A stretch of DNA of 64,000 nt from Oreohelix idahoensis (taxonomy: Eukaryota; Mollusca; Gastropoda; Stylommatophora; Oreohelicidae), in NCBI GenBank assembly GCA_024509875.1, contig JAMPIV010006387.1:1-64000 (forward strand), written 5' to 3'. The notes under the pieces are model-generated. The model had not been told where the DNA came from, did not search any database, and saw only the letters and a list, made by a program, of their open reading frames with translations. Position 1 is the stretch's first letter. Each line of letters starts with the position of its first letter. Of this stretch, positions 35,373 to 46,647 are shown in pieces. The translations under genes and the position numbers were made by a program.

Positions 35373-36617
35373 TGAAGCGTGCACCAGTCACCAAATGATG
35401 GGTGGTAATATATGATGAGTGATGGTGCCCGTGGTCTGGTTTGTATAGTGTGTAGATGATGTACAGTCAAACAATGACAGTCATACAAAACAGGGCAATC
35501 CACACAAGGACGTCAGTTAACTCACGACGTATAAAGTCAATGATGCTTGTAACAGCTAGTGACGTTTTTCTGTATCATTTATTGTGGACGCCACAGTGAC
35601 AAAATGTATACGCGAATATGTAGGTACATCAGACAGTCATTATCACAGCAACATAGTCCGTACAGCAATGGACGGTAGACAGCATCATAATAAAGATGAA
35701 TCATAGGCATGTCAATACATTATAAGGCTGTAATGTAGTCTGGAAAATTCTCCATCCCTTTCTATCTTAGCCAGGAGATAACAAGATGTATGAGATCAGT
35801 TCACTCTCCTTAATCCGACTTCAGTAAGACAGACACGTCTTCTGAAGTATAAATAATGGCCTCAAAAAAATCCTCTAGATAACAAAAGGTTTCAAACCTA
35901 GTTCATGTAGCGAAGTAGCAAGTAATAGTCATTGGGACATGCATCAACCCGATGCGGTACAATGTAGCAATATGTGAGCTGAGAAAACATCTCGTGATGA
36001 TGACTTTCAAAGACAGGCTACGAATCAAATGTCACTCACGAACAGATATCGATAAAGTTAATGTAAATGTAATTTACCTTGCCTTCAGGAAATAACCACC
36101 AAAAATAATATGCATTCCGGCGTGTGGAAATACACTAGAGGTATCATCTCGAATAAACGAAATATCCATAAGAGGACTTCATATTCCTGAAGAACAAGAA
36201 AAGCACAGACGCTCACAAAGACGTCTAGCTCGCTATTCCAATCTTCGCTCACTGACTGCTGGGCGGAAATTGTTCGACAAAGACCCAAGACTTAGACATG
36301 CGCAGTCCAGCGCGAATCGACCACAGCTCAGATAACTTAAGACACAAGGACCTTTACTAAGAACCAGCTTAAGAATGATTACCTTATAAGGATAACACAA
36401 CAGGTTGCCAACCGCTTTCTGAGAAAAGCGGCCTAGCAAGTCCATACATGGACACGATTCAAGAACGCTTAACAAACTTAACTGCCATCAACACCAACGC
36501 GAGAAGACAACTGCTTACAATGAAAAGTGACTATAAATTTCATAAGATTGTTTCCCTTTCATTACAAAATATATATATTGTACACAAAACGATGTTGCGA
36601 GAATTTCTCACGCAACA
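35373..36617 (-). repeat. solo LTR of a Gmr1-type element
   Basis: Reverse-complement relative of the inner element LTR (8,033-9,110), easily aligned, for example at GTCAAACAATG, at the CAGTCATTATCACAGCAACA stretch and at TCTCACGCAACA. It begins TGAAGCG, ends GCAACA and is flanked by ATCAG (35,368-35,372 and 36,618-36,622). Removing it joins the LINE codons for NIS to WKEFK, which confirms the boundaries. It is about 165 bp longer than the inner LTR and clearly more diverged. It probably arose by LTR-LTR recombination. Confidence 0.9.
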
Positions 36618-36966
36618 ATCAGTTGGAAAGAATTCAAGACTAATCGACAAATAAGAGAAGACTCTAGGCAGAAATATGTCTCCGACTATATAAGGAAAAG
36701 ACGATGGTCATATATCGGTCATGTCCTACGAATGCAAAACAACAGAATACCACTACAGGCACTCACTTGGGTTCCTGAGGGTAAGAGGAAAAAAGGAAGA
36801 CCAAAAGAAACACTCAGAAGAACAATAATAAGAGAAGGAAGAACGTTGGGCCTAAATAATGTGCAAGAGCTAAGAGGAGTGGCGTCACAACGAACAACCT
36901 GGAGAGCACTGGTTTCTGCCTTATGCGCCGTGTTTGGTGCTTAAAGAATTTATTATTATTATTATT

Positions 36967-37315
36967 AGTGAACAAAAGTAGATGTGTACTGGTGAACAAA
37001 AGTAGGTGCGTATTGGTGAACAAAAGTAGGTATGTATTAGTAACAGGGCAGTGAACAAAAGTAGATGGGTGTTAGTAACAGGAGAGTGAACAAAAGTAGG
37101 TGTCTGTTAGTAACAGGACAGTGAACAAAAGTATGTATGTATTAGTAACAGGACAGTGAAGGTAGATGTCTATTAGTAACAGGACAGTGAACAAAAGTAG
37201 GTGTGTATTAGTAACAGGACAGTGAACAAAGGTAGGTGTCTGTTAGTAGCAGGACAGTGAACAAAGGTAGGTATGTATTAGTAACAGGACAGTGAACAAA
37301 AGTAGGTAGTGTTCA
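36967..37315 (+). repeat. minisatellite, right part
   Basis: Units built on GTGAACAAAAGTAGGTGTGT, first about 24 bp and then about 35 bp after gaining AGTAACAGGACA. It continues the array at 33,918-34,052 after the LINE insertion. Confidence 0.85.
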
Positions 37316-37621
37316 ATTTTACAAGGACAAGGAAACGGACAACCGTACAGCCACTAGGTCTACATCAGGGATAGACACATAAAGACAGTAGAGACAAGAA
37401 AGAGAGAATTAATCTAAATGCTTTAAAAATTGTAGTAGTTTTAGCAGTCAACCTCCCTTAGTCTTAATTTATTATGGGAGTGATGGGCCCTTAAGGTGAT
37501 AGCTCGAAGCTGCTTTTTTACCTGATGTTCATTTTGGTGTGTTCTTATCACTTCTGCTTGTTGTAAGAGTGTATTAGTAACTGAATCGTGATGCATAATG
37601 TTTAAGATTGTTCCTTGGAAG

Positions 37622-37870
37622 GGGAGCCTTGGTAGCTCAGTGGTTAGTGCACTGGCTTCCTAGCTCGGTGGTCCATGGTTCAATCCTCAGTTGAGGTGGG
37701 ATCGATCCAGCCTCATGAATTGGGTACCAGAACAACTCTGGGAAGGTTAAGGCGGCCGGCGTGATGATGCTGACCACATCATTCCTAGTGTGCGGATGGT
37801 CAAGAAAATACGGGCCTAACACTGTATTTCCAATATACCTCAATGGGCGTGTTACGGGATCCTTTGGAGG
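37622..37870 (+). mobile_element. tRNA-derived SINE
   Basis: The 5' part is tRNA-like: GGTAGCTCAGTGGTTAG (box A, about 37,629-37,645) and GGTTCAATCC (box B, about 37,677-37,686), spaced as in a tRNA. A non-tRNA body of about 170 bp follows. The pol III boxes would drive transcription. The 3' end is not clear. It is not a functional tRNA gene: the acceptor stem is not closed and the sequence continues without a terminator. Confidence 0.7.
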
Positions 37871-38039
37871 GGGGTTGTGTGTTCTGTGTGAGCATTCTTA
37901 CACTGGATAATATCAAGTATATAAGCATTTCTGTTTATGTTTTATAATGTGTGTGAAAATATCCAGAAAATTTATATTTTGTGTATATGAATTCATATAG
38001 GGTTGTGTTATATCTGTGAAAATTGATGTAGTTTAATAT

Positions 38040-38370
38040 GAGAGTTCCTAGATAATGTTGGGGACCCAAAGATGCAACAATAGAGAAAGCAGTCAGCGAC
38101 CCATAGCTTGACTGCTTGCGTCAGGGTCAGCGAACCAGAGCTGACCAAGACCCTACTCCACCTCCACGTGGTGGTCCTGGAAACAGGCTGCATCACTGCA
38201 GTCTGGCTGAGAGAGTAGGGATCGAAGAGGGAAGGCAAACCCGGTCCCAAAAAATTCCGTGCTGAAGTCGTATGTGTCGGCCAAAGGGCGCAGATATCGC
38301 AGCTCTGGTGTAAACAGACACAACGCAACCAACGTCCTTTTCAGGACGAACGAGGAAGAAGAAGAAGATA
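38040..38370 (+). mobile_element. retroposon with GAA-type tail
   Basis: GC-richer segment than its surroundings, ending CAGGACGAACGAGGAAGAAGAAGAAG (the tail portion is at about 38,352-38,368). The simple-repeat end is of the kind left by LINE machinery and resembles the tail of the insert at 17,521-17,856, but the bodies do not obviously match. Probably the 3' end of a LINE or a SINE mobilised by it. Confidence 0.5.
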
Positions 38371-38839
38371 ATGTTGTATTGGTCTTTAGGATAATTCTTA
38401 GTTGGGTTGTATATAATTTTAATCAGTATATAATCTTAACCCCTAATGGATGCAGAGCCTGATTTTCAAAGAAAAGGACCACTGCCCTTCTACCAGGCAT
38501 ATCATAAAAGTGATCACTTTTGCTAATAGAAATTCAACACAACTAAATTCATCTGTGTTAGATTCATTCTTTATATATCAATCTGCAAATGTGTACTTGT
38601 TAATGTTCTACCCATCATAAAGATAGCATCCCCCTAAGCTGACTGAGACATCATGACATTTAACCCCTAGTTGTTGTTGCTATTAGGAGGGGTCATGTTG
38701 TGACAGTATGTAAAAAACAAAATTGTTGGTACTAATCAGTAAAGTACTAGTACTTAGATGTTATGCGGCCTGTACAAATAGCTGCCTATATAACCAAGAC
38801 TGGTGAAAACCTTTAATTCATCGGCAAGCTTTATGAACT
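38371..38839. other. no recognisable feature
   Basis: AT-rich unique-looking sequence. No supported ORF, splice-flanked exon or repeat. Confidence 0.4.
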
Positions 38840-38990
38840 ATGACATTTTTCTCTTCTGTTTCCTCTCCTGTCTTCCTTTCTGTTTTTATTAATATGTTCC
38901 CGAGGAAGGCCTTGTGGTCACTACGTTGGCAATTTTCTTTGTTTGTTTTTATTGTCCTAGTAAGATGCATTGTCTATTTGGGTTTAACCC
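38840..38990 (+). mobile_element. diverged PLE 3' end
   Basis: CGAGGAAGGCCTTGTGG (38,901-38,917), followed about 35 bases later by TTGTCCTAGTAAGATG (38,952-38,967), mirrors the 3' region of the PLE at 39,442-42,013 (CTGACGAAGGCCTTGTGG and TTGTCCTCGTAAGACG). It is an old 5'-truncated copy. Confidence 0.6.
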
Positions 38991-39065
38991 ACCATTCAAT
39001 CTCTCTAACAGCCATTAGATTGTGTATGTAATATTTTATTATTTGACTTGTAAATTTGGATACTA

Positions 39066-39270
39066 AAGAACGAACGAACGAACTTTATTTTCAAAGGGTT
39101 AAGAATTGGGCGCGCAGGCCCGTCTAAAAATTCTGCCCTTCCATTCTCACTTATCTTGCATACTATACCCTTTCATTCCCACATGCAACTTTAAGCATTA
39201 AATTAAAGGCATAAAACATTATAAAGGTTATATAACAGCATACAATGACATTACCTAATCATAATCAAAA
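39066..39270 (-). mobile_element. LINE 3' UTR fragment
   Basis: ACGAACGAACGAACTTTAT and GAATTGGGCGCGCAGGCC match the 3' UTR of the minus-strand LINE at 43,705-45,057 (GAATTGGGCACGCAGGCC). Only the 3' end is present. The + strand LINE starts at about 39,275. Confidence 0.68.
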
Positions 39271-39274
39271 TAAA

Positions 39275-39441
39275 GTATTTGTTTGATTTAATCAAATGCT
39301 GTAAGAGCATGCTATTACATCCCCTGCATAGGATGCTGTGCCAGTGCTGGGAAGAGACAACTATTCCTCAAGACATGCGAGATGCCAAGATTGTAACACT
39401 GTATAAAAATAAAGGAGACAGAAGTGTTTGCAATAACTACA
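39275..39441 (+). mobile_element. LINE, 5' piece before the PLE insertion
   Basis: Reads MLCQCWEETTIPQDMRDAKI and VTLYKNKGDRSVCNNY, the RT region just before RGISLLS in a widespread LINE. The continuation, CNNYRGIFLLSIVGK, is at 42,013 onward. The break is the PLE insertion, with TGCAATAACTACA repeated at both junctions (39,429-39,441; 42,014-42,026). Confidence 0.85.
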
Positions 39442-41504
39442 TGAGGCTGAAGTTCCATTTTAGAAAGGAAGACAGCACTCCGCAGTCTCAGGCTGAATCC
39501 GACATCTTCGCACGCTTTTCTGACTCTACTAAACCCCCCTTTACACCTAAACCTGGGGCCTCTCATGCCCTGGACCTGTATATCAAGAACACCATCCATG
39601 ACATTCAGCAGCTCCGCCCTCGTAGATTGCATTATTCCAATCTCACTTCGGCAGAGTCCTGCGCTCTCTCCCTTCTTCGCCGCAGAGACGACATTGTCAT
39701 CAAACCGGCTGACAAGGGAGGAGCCATTGTCGTCTGGCAGAAGGACTTATACCTAAGTGAAGGTAATAACCAGTTGACCAATGGCTCTTTTTACAGGCCC
39801 AGGACCAGCGATGCGACTGTCTCTAACAATCGCATTGTACACAACACTATTAAACAGCTCATCACTAGTAATGCTCTTCCTCCCGAAGCTTCTCGTCTTA
39901 GGATTCATGACAGCTCTTTGGGCAAGCCTGTATTCTACATGCTCCCCAAAATTCATAAGATTGAAAACCCTGGCAGACCTATTGTCTCAGCCTGTTCCTG
40001 TCCTACTGAACACATTTCTGACTTCCTCGATAGCATTTTCCAGCCTATCGTTGAGAATCTTCCCTCCTTTGTCAAAGACACCAATCATGCTCTTACAACT
40101 TTCTCCTCTATCCGACTCTCAGCAGACCGCTCCTACCGTCTTTTCTTGTTAGACGTCTGTTCTCTGTACACCTCTATTCCCCACTCTGATGGTCACCGAG
40201 CTCTTCGGTTTTTTCTTGACCAACGCACTTGCCCTTCTATATCCACTGTCACTCTTCTCCGTCTTGCTGAACTGGTCCTTCAACTGAATTCCTTTGAATT
40301 CAATGGTCAGTTTTTTGACCAAATTAGTGGTGTTGCCATGGGAACGAAGATGGGTCCTAGCTATGCCTGCCTGTTCATGGGCCATATGGAGCATCAGATA
40401 TGGCAACAATACTCCGGTCCTTTCCCCGGGTTTTACCGCAGATATATCGATGATGGCATAGGTCTCACAGATATGTCTGAGACTGATTTATATCGCTTCA
40501 TCGACTTTGTCAACCACTTTCACCCCACCATCAAGTTCACCTCCCTCGTCTCCACAGTATCTGTCAACTTCCTTGACATTACTATTTCTATCACGCCCTC
40601 CGGCCTTAATACCTCAGTATACTACAAGCCGACAGATGCCCACAGCTACCTCCTGTATACCTCTTCTCATCCTCGGGCCTGTCGTGACTCCCTTCCTTTT
40701 TCACAACTTCTCCGCCTCCGCCGTTTGTGCCAAGACGACGATGACTTCCACTTCCGAGCAAATGAGATGTTGGATTTCTTCCGTAGCAGACTTTATCCGG
40801 AACATGTTCTCACCTCTGCTCTCCAACGTGTGCTCCCCATCTCTCGTCAGGAGGCCCTCATACCTCACTATAAATCCACTTCAGATAGAGTCAAATTAAT
40901 CTTGACCCATCACCCTCACAGCACTGCTGTCAAACAGATCCTTTTCCGCCACCTCCCTATCCTCCAAGCAGAGCCTGCGACCCAAGAAGTATTCGGTGAA
41001 GCACCTTTGGTGGCATATAGACGTGACAAGAACTTGAAGGATCTTCTTGTTCACAGCCGTCTCCCAAAGGAGAATGCCACTCACTTTGGCACACTACCCT
41101 GTGGTCGGACACGATGCAACACGTGCAAGTATGTCATCTCAACCCAGAAGGTGTCCTTTCCTAAGGCTACGTACACCATCACTAGTAGCTTCACGTGTGA
41201 ATCGCGTAATGTCATTTATACGATCATATGTAAACGTTGCTGCAAAACCTATATTGGCCAAACAGGCAAACGACTTGGGGACAGATTCAGCCAGCACTTA
41301 AATGACATCTCTCAGCAAAAGTCCACACCAGTTGCCACACACTTCAATAGTCCTGACCACCAGGGTCCCATCGACATCCAGGTCACTGCGATCCGATCCT
41401 GCTCCTCTGACACTGCCAGCCGAGAACAGCTTGAGAACCGTCTTATCCACCGCATGGGGTGTCTAAAACCAGCCGGTCTCAACACTTTCCACACTTTTGT
41501 CTGA
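39442..41504 (+). CDS. PLE reverse transcriptase with GIY-YIG endonuclease
   Basis: The open frame runs from 39,279 to 41,504 (741 codons), but the first 54 codons are LINE sequence. About 687 codons belong to the PLE. Motifs: DIVIKPADKGGAIVVW (about 39,690), KPVFYMLPKIHK (about 39,925), LDVCSLYTSIP (about 40,149), MGTKMGPSYACLFMG (about 40,338), the catalytic RRYIDDGIG (about 40,438), then a linker, CGRTRCNTCKYV (about 41,101, a likely zinc site) and the endonuclease NVIYTIICKRC...YIGQTGKRLGDR...H (41,208-41,310) with E in EQLENRLIH. The endonuclease nicks DNA for primed reverse transcription. No internal stop, so the C-terminal domains look intact. The expected N-terminus is missing. Confidence 0.9.
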
Positions 41505-41909
41505 GGTCACCCTTTCCTCTCTTGCTCTATTTGGACTCTTTCCACTCTTATCCTATTCTTCTATTTTTATGCCATCCTCCATAATATGTATGGATGTACA
41601 CGTTTTCTAATTTGTCTTGATTTTTTATTTCATATTCATTTATCTCCTACTTATTCTGTCCTCTTCTATTTCCAGTCCCCACTTTTATTATATTTGGGTA
41701 GTTTTTTTGTTCAGTTTCGTTTTTTAGTTTTTAGTTTCTTAGTATGTATTGTGTACATCCGGGGTCAGAAGTCACTTCCTTTTCAGCCATGCTTCGCCTT
41801 CAGGGAAGTACCTAGGTTTTATTTTTAGTTTTATTTTTATTTATATTTATTTTTATTTTTATATTTCTTTAAGTTCTTATGTCTCCTATCTAGCCTTCAC
41901 TTTCTTTCT

Positions 41910-41975
41910 TTTCCTGACGAAGGCCTTGTGGCCGTAACGTAGACTACTTTCTTTGTCTTTTGTCCTCGTAAGACG
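41910..41975 (+). ncRNA. hammerhead-ribozyme-like core in the PLE 3' region
   Basis: CTGACGA (41,914-41,920) is followed by a short hairpin AGGCC-TTGT-GGCC and then GTAAC, matching the hammerhead layout CUGANGA, stem II, GAAAC except for one base (GTAA for GAAA). PLEs are known to carry hammerhead motifs in their terminal repeats. TTGTCCTCGTAAGACG downstream (41,960-41,975) is conserved in the second PLE end at 38,952 and could supply a cleavage site or stem I. The GAAA change would be expected to weaken or abolish cleavage. Confidence 0.5.
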
Positions 41976-42026
41976 AATCACCTTTTTTCGATTTTTTTTT
42001 CAAACCCACCCATTGCAATAACTACA

Positions 42027-43503
42027 GAGGCATCTTTCTTCTTAGTATTGTTGGTAAGGTTTTTTGCCAAAGTCATCTTAATGCGACTACACAAGTTAGC
42101 TGAGCGCATATATCCAGAGTCACAGTGTGGATTCCGAGCTGATAGATCAACAACAGACATGATCTTCTCTCCCCGCAGCTTCAGGAAAAATCAAGAGAGC
42201 AGAAAAGGCCTTTATATATCGCCTTTATAGACCTCACAAAAGCATTTGACCTGGTTAGTAGGGATGGACTCTTCAAAATCCTCCTGAAAATAGGCTGCCC
42301 TTCTAAATTGCTGGAAATGATAGTCATTCCATGACGACATGGAGGGAACAGTCCAATATGCTGGAAGCACATCACAGCCCTTTGACATACGAAGTGGCGT
42401 TAAACAAGGCTGTGTTCTGGCTCCGACCCTCTTCGGGATCTTTGCCTTACTTTTGAAGCATGCATTCAGAGATGCAACTGAAGGAATATGCCTTCACACT
42501 AGGTCAGATGGCCGTCTGTTTAATCTTTCAAGGCTGAAGGCAAAAACAAAAATCAGAAGGGTCACTATAAGAGACTTGTTGTTCGCTGATGATGCTGCAG
42601 TCGACACTCAAACAGGAGCTTCAGAGCTTGATGAATCGCTTCACTCAAGCATGCAAGGACTTTGGCCTCACAATAAGTCTAAAGAAAATGAATGTGCTGA
42701 GTCAGGATGTGCATGCTGCACCAGTTATCACTATCGATAACTATGAATTGGCAGTGGTGCACCACTTCACATACCTAGGGTTTACCATCAATGACAAACT
42801 CTCACTGGACACAGAAATTGACAGCTGCATTGGCAAAGCTGCAGCTACCTTTTCCCGCCTCACATCGCGTGTTTGGGGAAAACTCCAAACTCACAACGAA
42901 GGCCAAAGCTGCGGTATATAACGCCTGCGTCACCAGCACACTTCTATATGGCAGGGAAACCTGGACAACCTATGCTAAGCAAGAAAGAAGGCTCAATACC
43001 TTCCATTTACGGTGTCTACGCCACATCCTCTGCATCTCGTGGAAAGATAAAGTGACAAATGTCGAGGTGTTGTCACGTGCTGGCCTTCAAAGCATGTATA
43101 CACTGCTTAGACAGCGCAGACTACACTGGCTTGGCCATGTCCGCCGCATGGAAGATGGTCGTTTCCCGAAGGATATCTTCTACGGACAATTAGCAGATGG
43201 CAATAGAACAGTTGGGCGACCACAGCTGAGGTTCAGAGATGTGTGCAAGAGAGATATGAGGGCACTGGACATGAATCCAGCAACATGGGAGGATGAAGCT
43301 GCCGATTGCACTAAATGGCGATGCTATTTACGGCGCCACCTCAGAGTGGGCGAAAAGAGGCTCACACAACAAGCAGAAGAGAGGAGAAAATGTCGAAAGG
43401 AGCACCAGGAAAATAAGCAGCTGAGGACTGTCACCTCAGGGGCGCATTCCTATAGTCAGTTATGACTAAAGGGGCTATTATTATTATTATTATTATTATT
43501 ATT
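42027..43503 (+). pseudogene. LINE, 3' piece: RT and C-terminus, broken
   Basis: Continuation of the LINE at 39,275. Motifs across three frames: AERIYPESQCGFRADRSTTD (about 42,100), FIDLTKAFDLVSRDG (about 42,227), RSGVKQGCVLAPTLFG (about 42,393), LLFADDAA (about 42,577), FTYLGFTIND (about 42,767), then a long frame to 43,465 with LLYGRETWTT, CLRHILCISWKDK, RRLHWLGHVRRMEDG and GRPQLRFRDVCKRDM. Frame changes occur near 42,220, 42,330, 42,600 and 42,870. An (ATT)n tail follows at about 43,479-43,504. FADD is preserved but the ORF is not. Confidence 0.85.
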
Positions 43504-43704
43504 AAGCAAACAAGAACGTAATGAAAAAAAACCCAAACAAACAAATCCAAAACATCTGTACGGTAAATCAGACAATAAATCAAGTATGATCACATTGGGG
43601 TAGTATAGAATCGGAACTCCTGAAATATTTGAACAGTCTGCTATTGAGTGAGTAGGAACTCTGTGTTTTTCTTTGCTCTACCTAACTCTAGAGCAGAATC
43701 AGAT

Positions 43705-45057
43705 AAAACGAACGTATGAACTTTATCTTCAAATGGTTTAGAATTGGGCACGCAGGCCTGTCTAACATTCTGCCCATCCTTTCTCTCGTCTCCCATACTC
43801 AATTCATTTATCCTACACAAGCATTTTCAATATTATTTTAAAAAAACAAAAAAATTTAAAATAAAATAAACAAAATCAATGCTATAAAACAAAGTAAAAT
43901 CCCAACATTGTAAAAGTATAACAGTTACACACATTTACAGGACTTTATCATAATCAATAATGAACAGGGCAGAATATGCCTTAAAAAATATACATGACAT
44001 TAGAAAATGATTTGGGAACATAACTAAATTAGGGTGACATAATCTGTACTCATGATGTATTTGAAAAGTCTGCGATTGTATGAATATGGACTAAGAGTGC
44101 TTTTTTAGGTCATATGGAAGATTGTTCCACAGATGAGCAGCAGAAAATGCTAAACTTTTCTTGAATAAGTCAAGCCTTGGCTTGGGCACGTGTAATATGT
44201 TTAAGCGTTGGCTGTGTCTTCCATTGTATTTGAAAATAGGCCACAGGTAGGTTGGAGCATTCTGTGATAGGTTTTTGTGAATGAATTTGGCTTTGTTGAA
44301 GAGGAAGTGCTTTCTTAGAGTTAAGATGTTTATGTAGATCTACTAAGTGTGTTAGGTGTTTATCAGAAACTAGGCGCACTGCACATTTTTGTAATGAATG
44401 GAGTCTCTTTGTGTTGGACATGGAGCAGCCATTCCAGATTGTGGAGCAATAGTCTAGGCGTGTTTGTATTTGGGATATATAGAACATCTTCCTTGTCTTC
44501 TCATCTAGAAAATGTTTGATCGTAGCTAACTGGTAAACTTTCTGTGCCGTTTGTTTGGTCAGTGCTAGTACATGCGAATTCCAACTTAAATGTTGGTCAA
44601 CTATGAGTCCTAGTGTTTTGTGTTCATTTACATTATCAATTAGTGAGGTGCCAATATAGAGCTGAAGTGTTGTTTTCTGTGAGTTTTTTAATTTTTGCCT
44701 AGTTGATATTATCATACATTTTGGTTTAATGATATTTATTTGCATACGATATTTGCTGCTCCATTTGATAAGATTGTCTACATCACTTTTTAATAATACT
44801 TCTAGTGTGTTGCAACTTGTATCACTTGTGTAAATGGTACAGTCATCGGCAAATAGGTTGCAGGATGAGTGCTTGATGTGTAGTGGCAGGTCATTTATGT
44901 ATACGGCAAAAAGTAAGGGACCTAGAATTGAACCCTGAGGAACTCCAGTATTGATCATGGTTGGGCTTGACAAGGAATTATTGTAACACACTACTTGCTG
45001 TCTGTTGGAGAGGAATGATTTAAATAATGACACTAGTTTAAAGTTAACTTTTAACAA
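43705..45057 (-). mobile_element. LINE (CR1/Jockey-like) 3' half with 3' UTR
   Basis: The minus-strand ORF 45,057-44,170 (295 codons) carries NTGVPQGSILGPLLFAVYIN (about 44,885-44,950), LFADDCTIY (about 44,830-44,860), the RT thumb (LGLIVDQHLSWNSH) and a C-terminal region of the CR1/Jockey type (LDYCSTIWNG, LQKCAVRLVSD). No stop breaks it, but it is 5'-truncated at about 45,060. The 3' UTR (44,169-43,705) ends near GAACGTTCG-like simple sequence. Fragments of the same family are at 39,066-39,270 and 46,200-46,432. Confidence 0.85.
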
Positions 45058-45402
45058 AGAATGAGAGGACTACTGTTCCTGAAGACGTTGTAAGAGAATT
45101 CTAATGTAAGGTTGTGCATGGGACTGGCAGCCTCATCATCAATATATATAAAATCCCAGCTTTTTCTGTCAGTAATGCTAAGGGATGCAACTTTGGTTAA
45201 AAGTTAGACATTAATTGTATTGTTTCCCTTATATGTACTCTCCTGAAAATAGTAACACCTACCAAAGAACAATGCGCAAATGACGGGTGTGCACAAAAGT
45301 ATATTTATAGAATGTGTGATCCCGTATACACTCATTGGGATCCTCGCTGCTGCTACATAGTTCATGTACTGTGGTGATGCACAGTGGTTTTTTAAAAATA
45401 CT

Positions 45403-45481
45403 TTTGAATAAGTAAAATTGCCGTTAGGTATTGGTGCTTTTGAATGTAATTCCAGTCTTATGACGGGCTTTTACACTAGTT
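45403..45481 (+). repeat. 79-bp direct repeat, left copy
   Basis: CTTTTGAATAAGTAAAATTG to TTTTACACTA. A copy with a few changes is at 46,648-46,726. The pair encloses a block of LINE fragments. The flanking sequence 45,058-45,402 holds nothing I recognise. Confidence 0.75.
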
Positions 45482-45949
45482 TAAAATGAATTGCTACAAA
45501 AAGCATCACTACAAGAGCCACATGAATGCTTTGGTGCAGATATCCAGTTAGGGGTGGTTCTGTGCTTTATAAAGGGACATGATGATGATGAATTCAAAGT
45601 AGAAATGTGAAACAGTTAGTATACCTGTTTTCTTCATTTTGATCTCATCAACATGGTTGTTCATTCATTTATTCCACATCTGTTTAATTTCCTAGAATTT
45701 AGCATTATTCTTTTACCACCCCTACTGCTACACTATAAGAACAAAGATGGACATAGCTGCCTGAACTGCACATCATTGCAGGTCATCTCTTGCAGAAAGA
45801 ACAGGAACAGTTCTACACAATCACAAGAACAAAACAGCCAGCTTTGGTACACAGATAGATGTTTCCTTTATCCTTAGCCACCAACTGCCAAAGCGGTCAG
45901 TGGCTATCACACTTGGTGGCGTCCTGTAGGGCAGCAACAAACTGCTTCC

Positions 45950-46195
45950 ACTTTGCTCAGTTGGCAGCCATCCACACAGATAGTTGACCACATCAAAATA
46001 AAAATACAGAAGGCTAGAGGTGCTTTCATTGCATGGGGAGATTTACAGAAATCAAATCCAACACAAAAATGTGAATCTTCAGCTCAAATGTCAAAGACAA
46101 TTTTATTGTGTGGCTGTGAAACATGGAGAACAGTAGAAAAGGACAATCAAGAAGTTACAGATTTTCATAGATGGCTATTTGCATAAAATAGAAGG
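45950..46195 (+). mobile_element. LINE RT thumb fragment
   Basis: VDHIKIKIQKARGAF and LLCGCETWRTVEKDNQEVTD are the late RT region of an APE-type LINE. The continuation (GHTLRTP, ELEGPTNTWRREVETDMK in broken frames) lies at 46,440-46,645, after an inserted fragment of the CR1-like LINE. Confidence 0.68.
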
Positions 46196-46199
46196 ATCA

Positions 46200-46432
46200 A
46201 AATGGTATGGCAAAATCACCAACGGAGTTCCTCAGGGTTCAATTCTAGGTCCCTTACTTTTTGCCGTATACATAAATGACCTGCCACGACATATCAAGCA
46301 CTCATCCTGCGACCTATTTGCCGATGGCTGTACCATTTACACAAGTGATACAAGTTGCAACCCACTAGAAGTATTATTACAAACTGATGTAGACAATCTT
46401 ATCAAATGGAGCAACAAAAATTGTATGCAATT
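46200..46432 (+). mobile_element. CR1/Jockey-like LINE RT fragment
   Basis: NGVPQGSILGPLLFAVYIND and DLFADGCTIYTSDTSC match the minus-strand LINE at 43,705-45,057. The catalytic FADD has become FADG here, so the RT is inactive. It is bounded on both sides by pieces of a different LINE. Confidence 0.8.
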
Positions 46433-46439
46433 CTTGATG

Positions 46440-46645
46440 ACAAGAATTAAACAAGTAGTAGTAGAATAAGAGGTGAGAAGATGATGGCATTAGATAGGAC
46501 ACACATTGAGGACACCTAATAGAAACTCTGCAGTTCTTGTTCTGAAAGGAGAGCTAGAGGGACCAACAAATACATGGAGAAGAGAGGTGGAGACCGATAT
46601 GAAAGCAATCAAAAAGACATGGAAGGCACAGGACAAGAAATTATA
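46440..46645 (+). mobile_element. LINE C-terminal fragment
   Basis: In broken frames gives IGHTLRTPNRNSAVL and TWRREVETDMKAIKKTWKAQ. This is the end of the LINE whose RT thumb is at 45,950-46,195. The KKTWK...QD region corresponds to the segment amplified as a minisatellite at 51.2-53.9 kb in a related LINE. Confidence 0.62.
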
Positions 46646-46647
46646 CT

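Larger units (their letters stand above)
34053..36966 (+). mobile_element. LINE inserted in the minisatellite, split by a solo LTR
   Basis: 5'-truncated copy starting within the linker before RT (QMKRWAEHFMEVLN). It ends at CAVFGA, a stop and an (ATT)n tail at about 36,950-36,966. The word ATTAGTGA at both junctions (about 34,045 and 36,964) is probably the target duplication. The LINE is interrupted at 35,373-36,617. The C-terminal half after the LTR reads RRWSYIGHVLRMQNNRIPLQ and GKRKKGRPKETLRR. Confidence 0.85.
39442..42013 (+). mobile_element. Penelope-like element, 5'-truncated, 13-bp TSD
   Basis: 2,572 bp with one RT plus GIY-YIG ORF and a 3' region carrying a hammerhead-like core. It sits inside a LINE RT frame with a 13-bp target duplication. 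The ORF has no start of its own, so the copy is truncated at the 5' end, as is common for PLEs. Confidence 0.88.

Noticed and set aside
37622..37700. Functional tRNA gene
   Set aside because: Boxes A and B are present, but the acceptor ends do not pair and a SINE body follows. It is a tRNA-derived SINE head.
40507..40899. Second-frame ORF inside the PLE RT
   Set aside because: It is a shadow of the RT frame, Ser/Pro-rich and without motifs.
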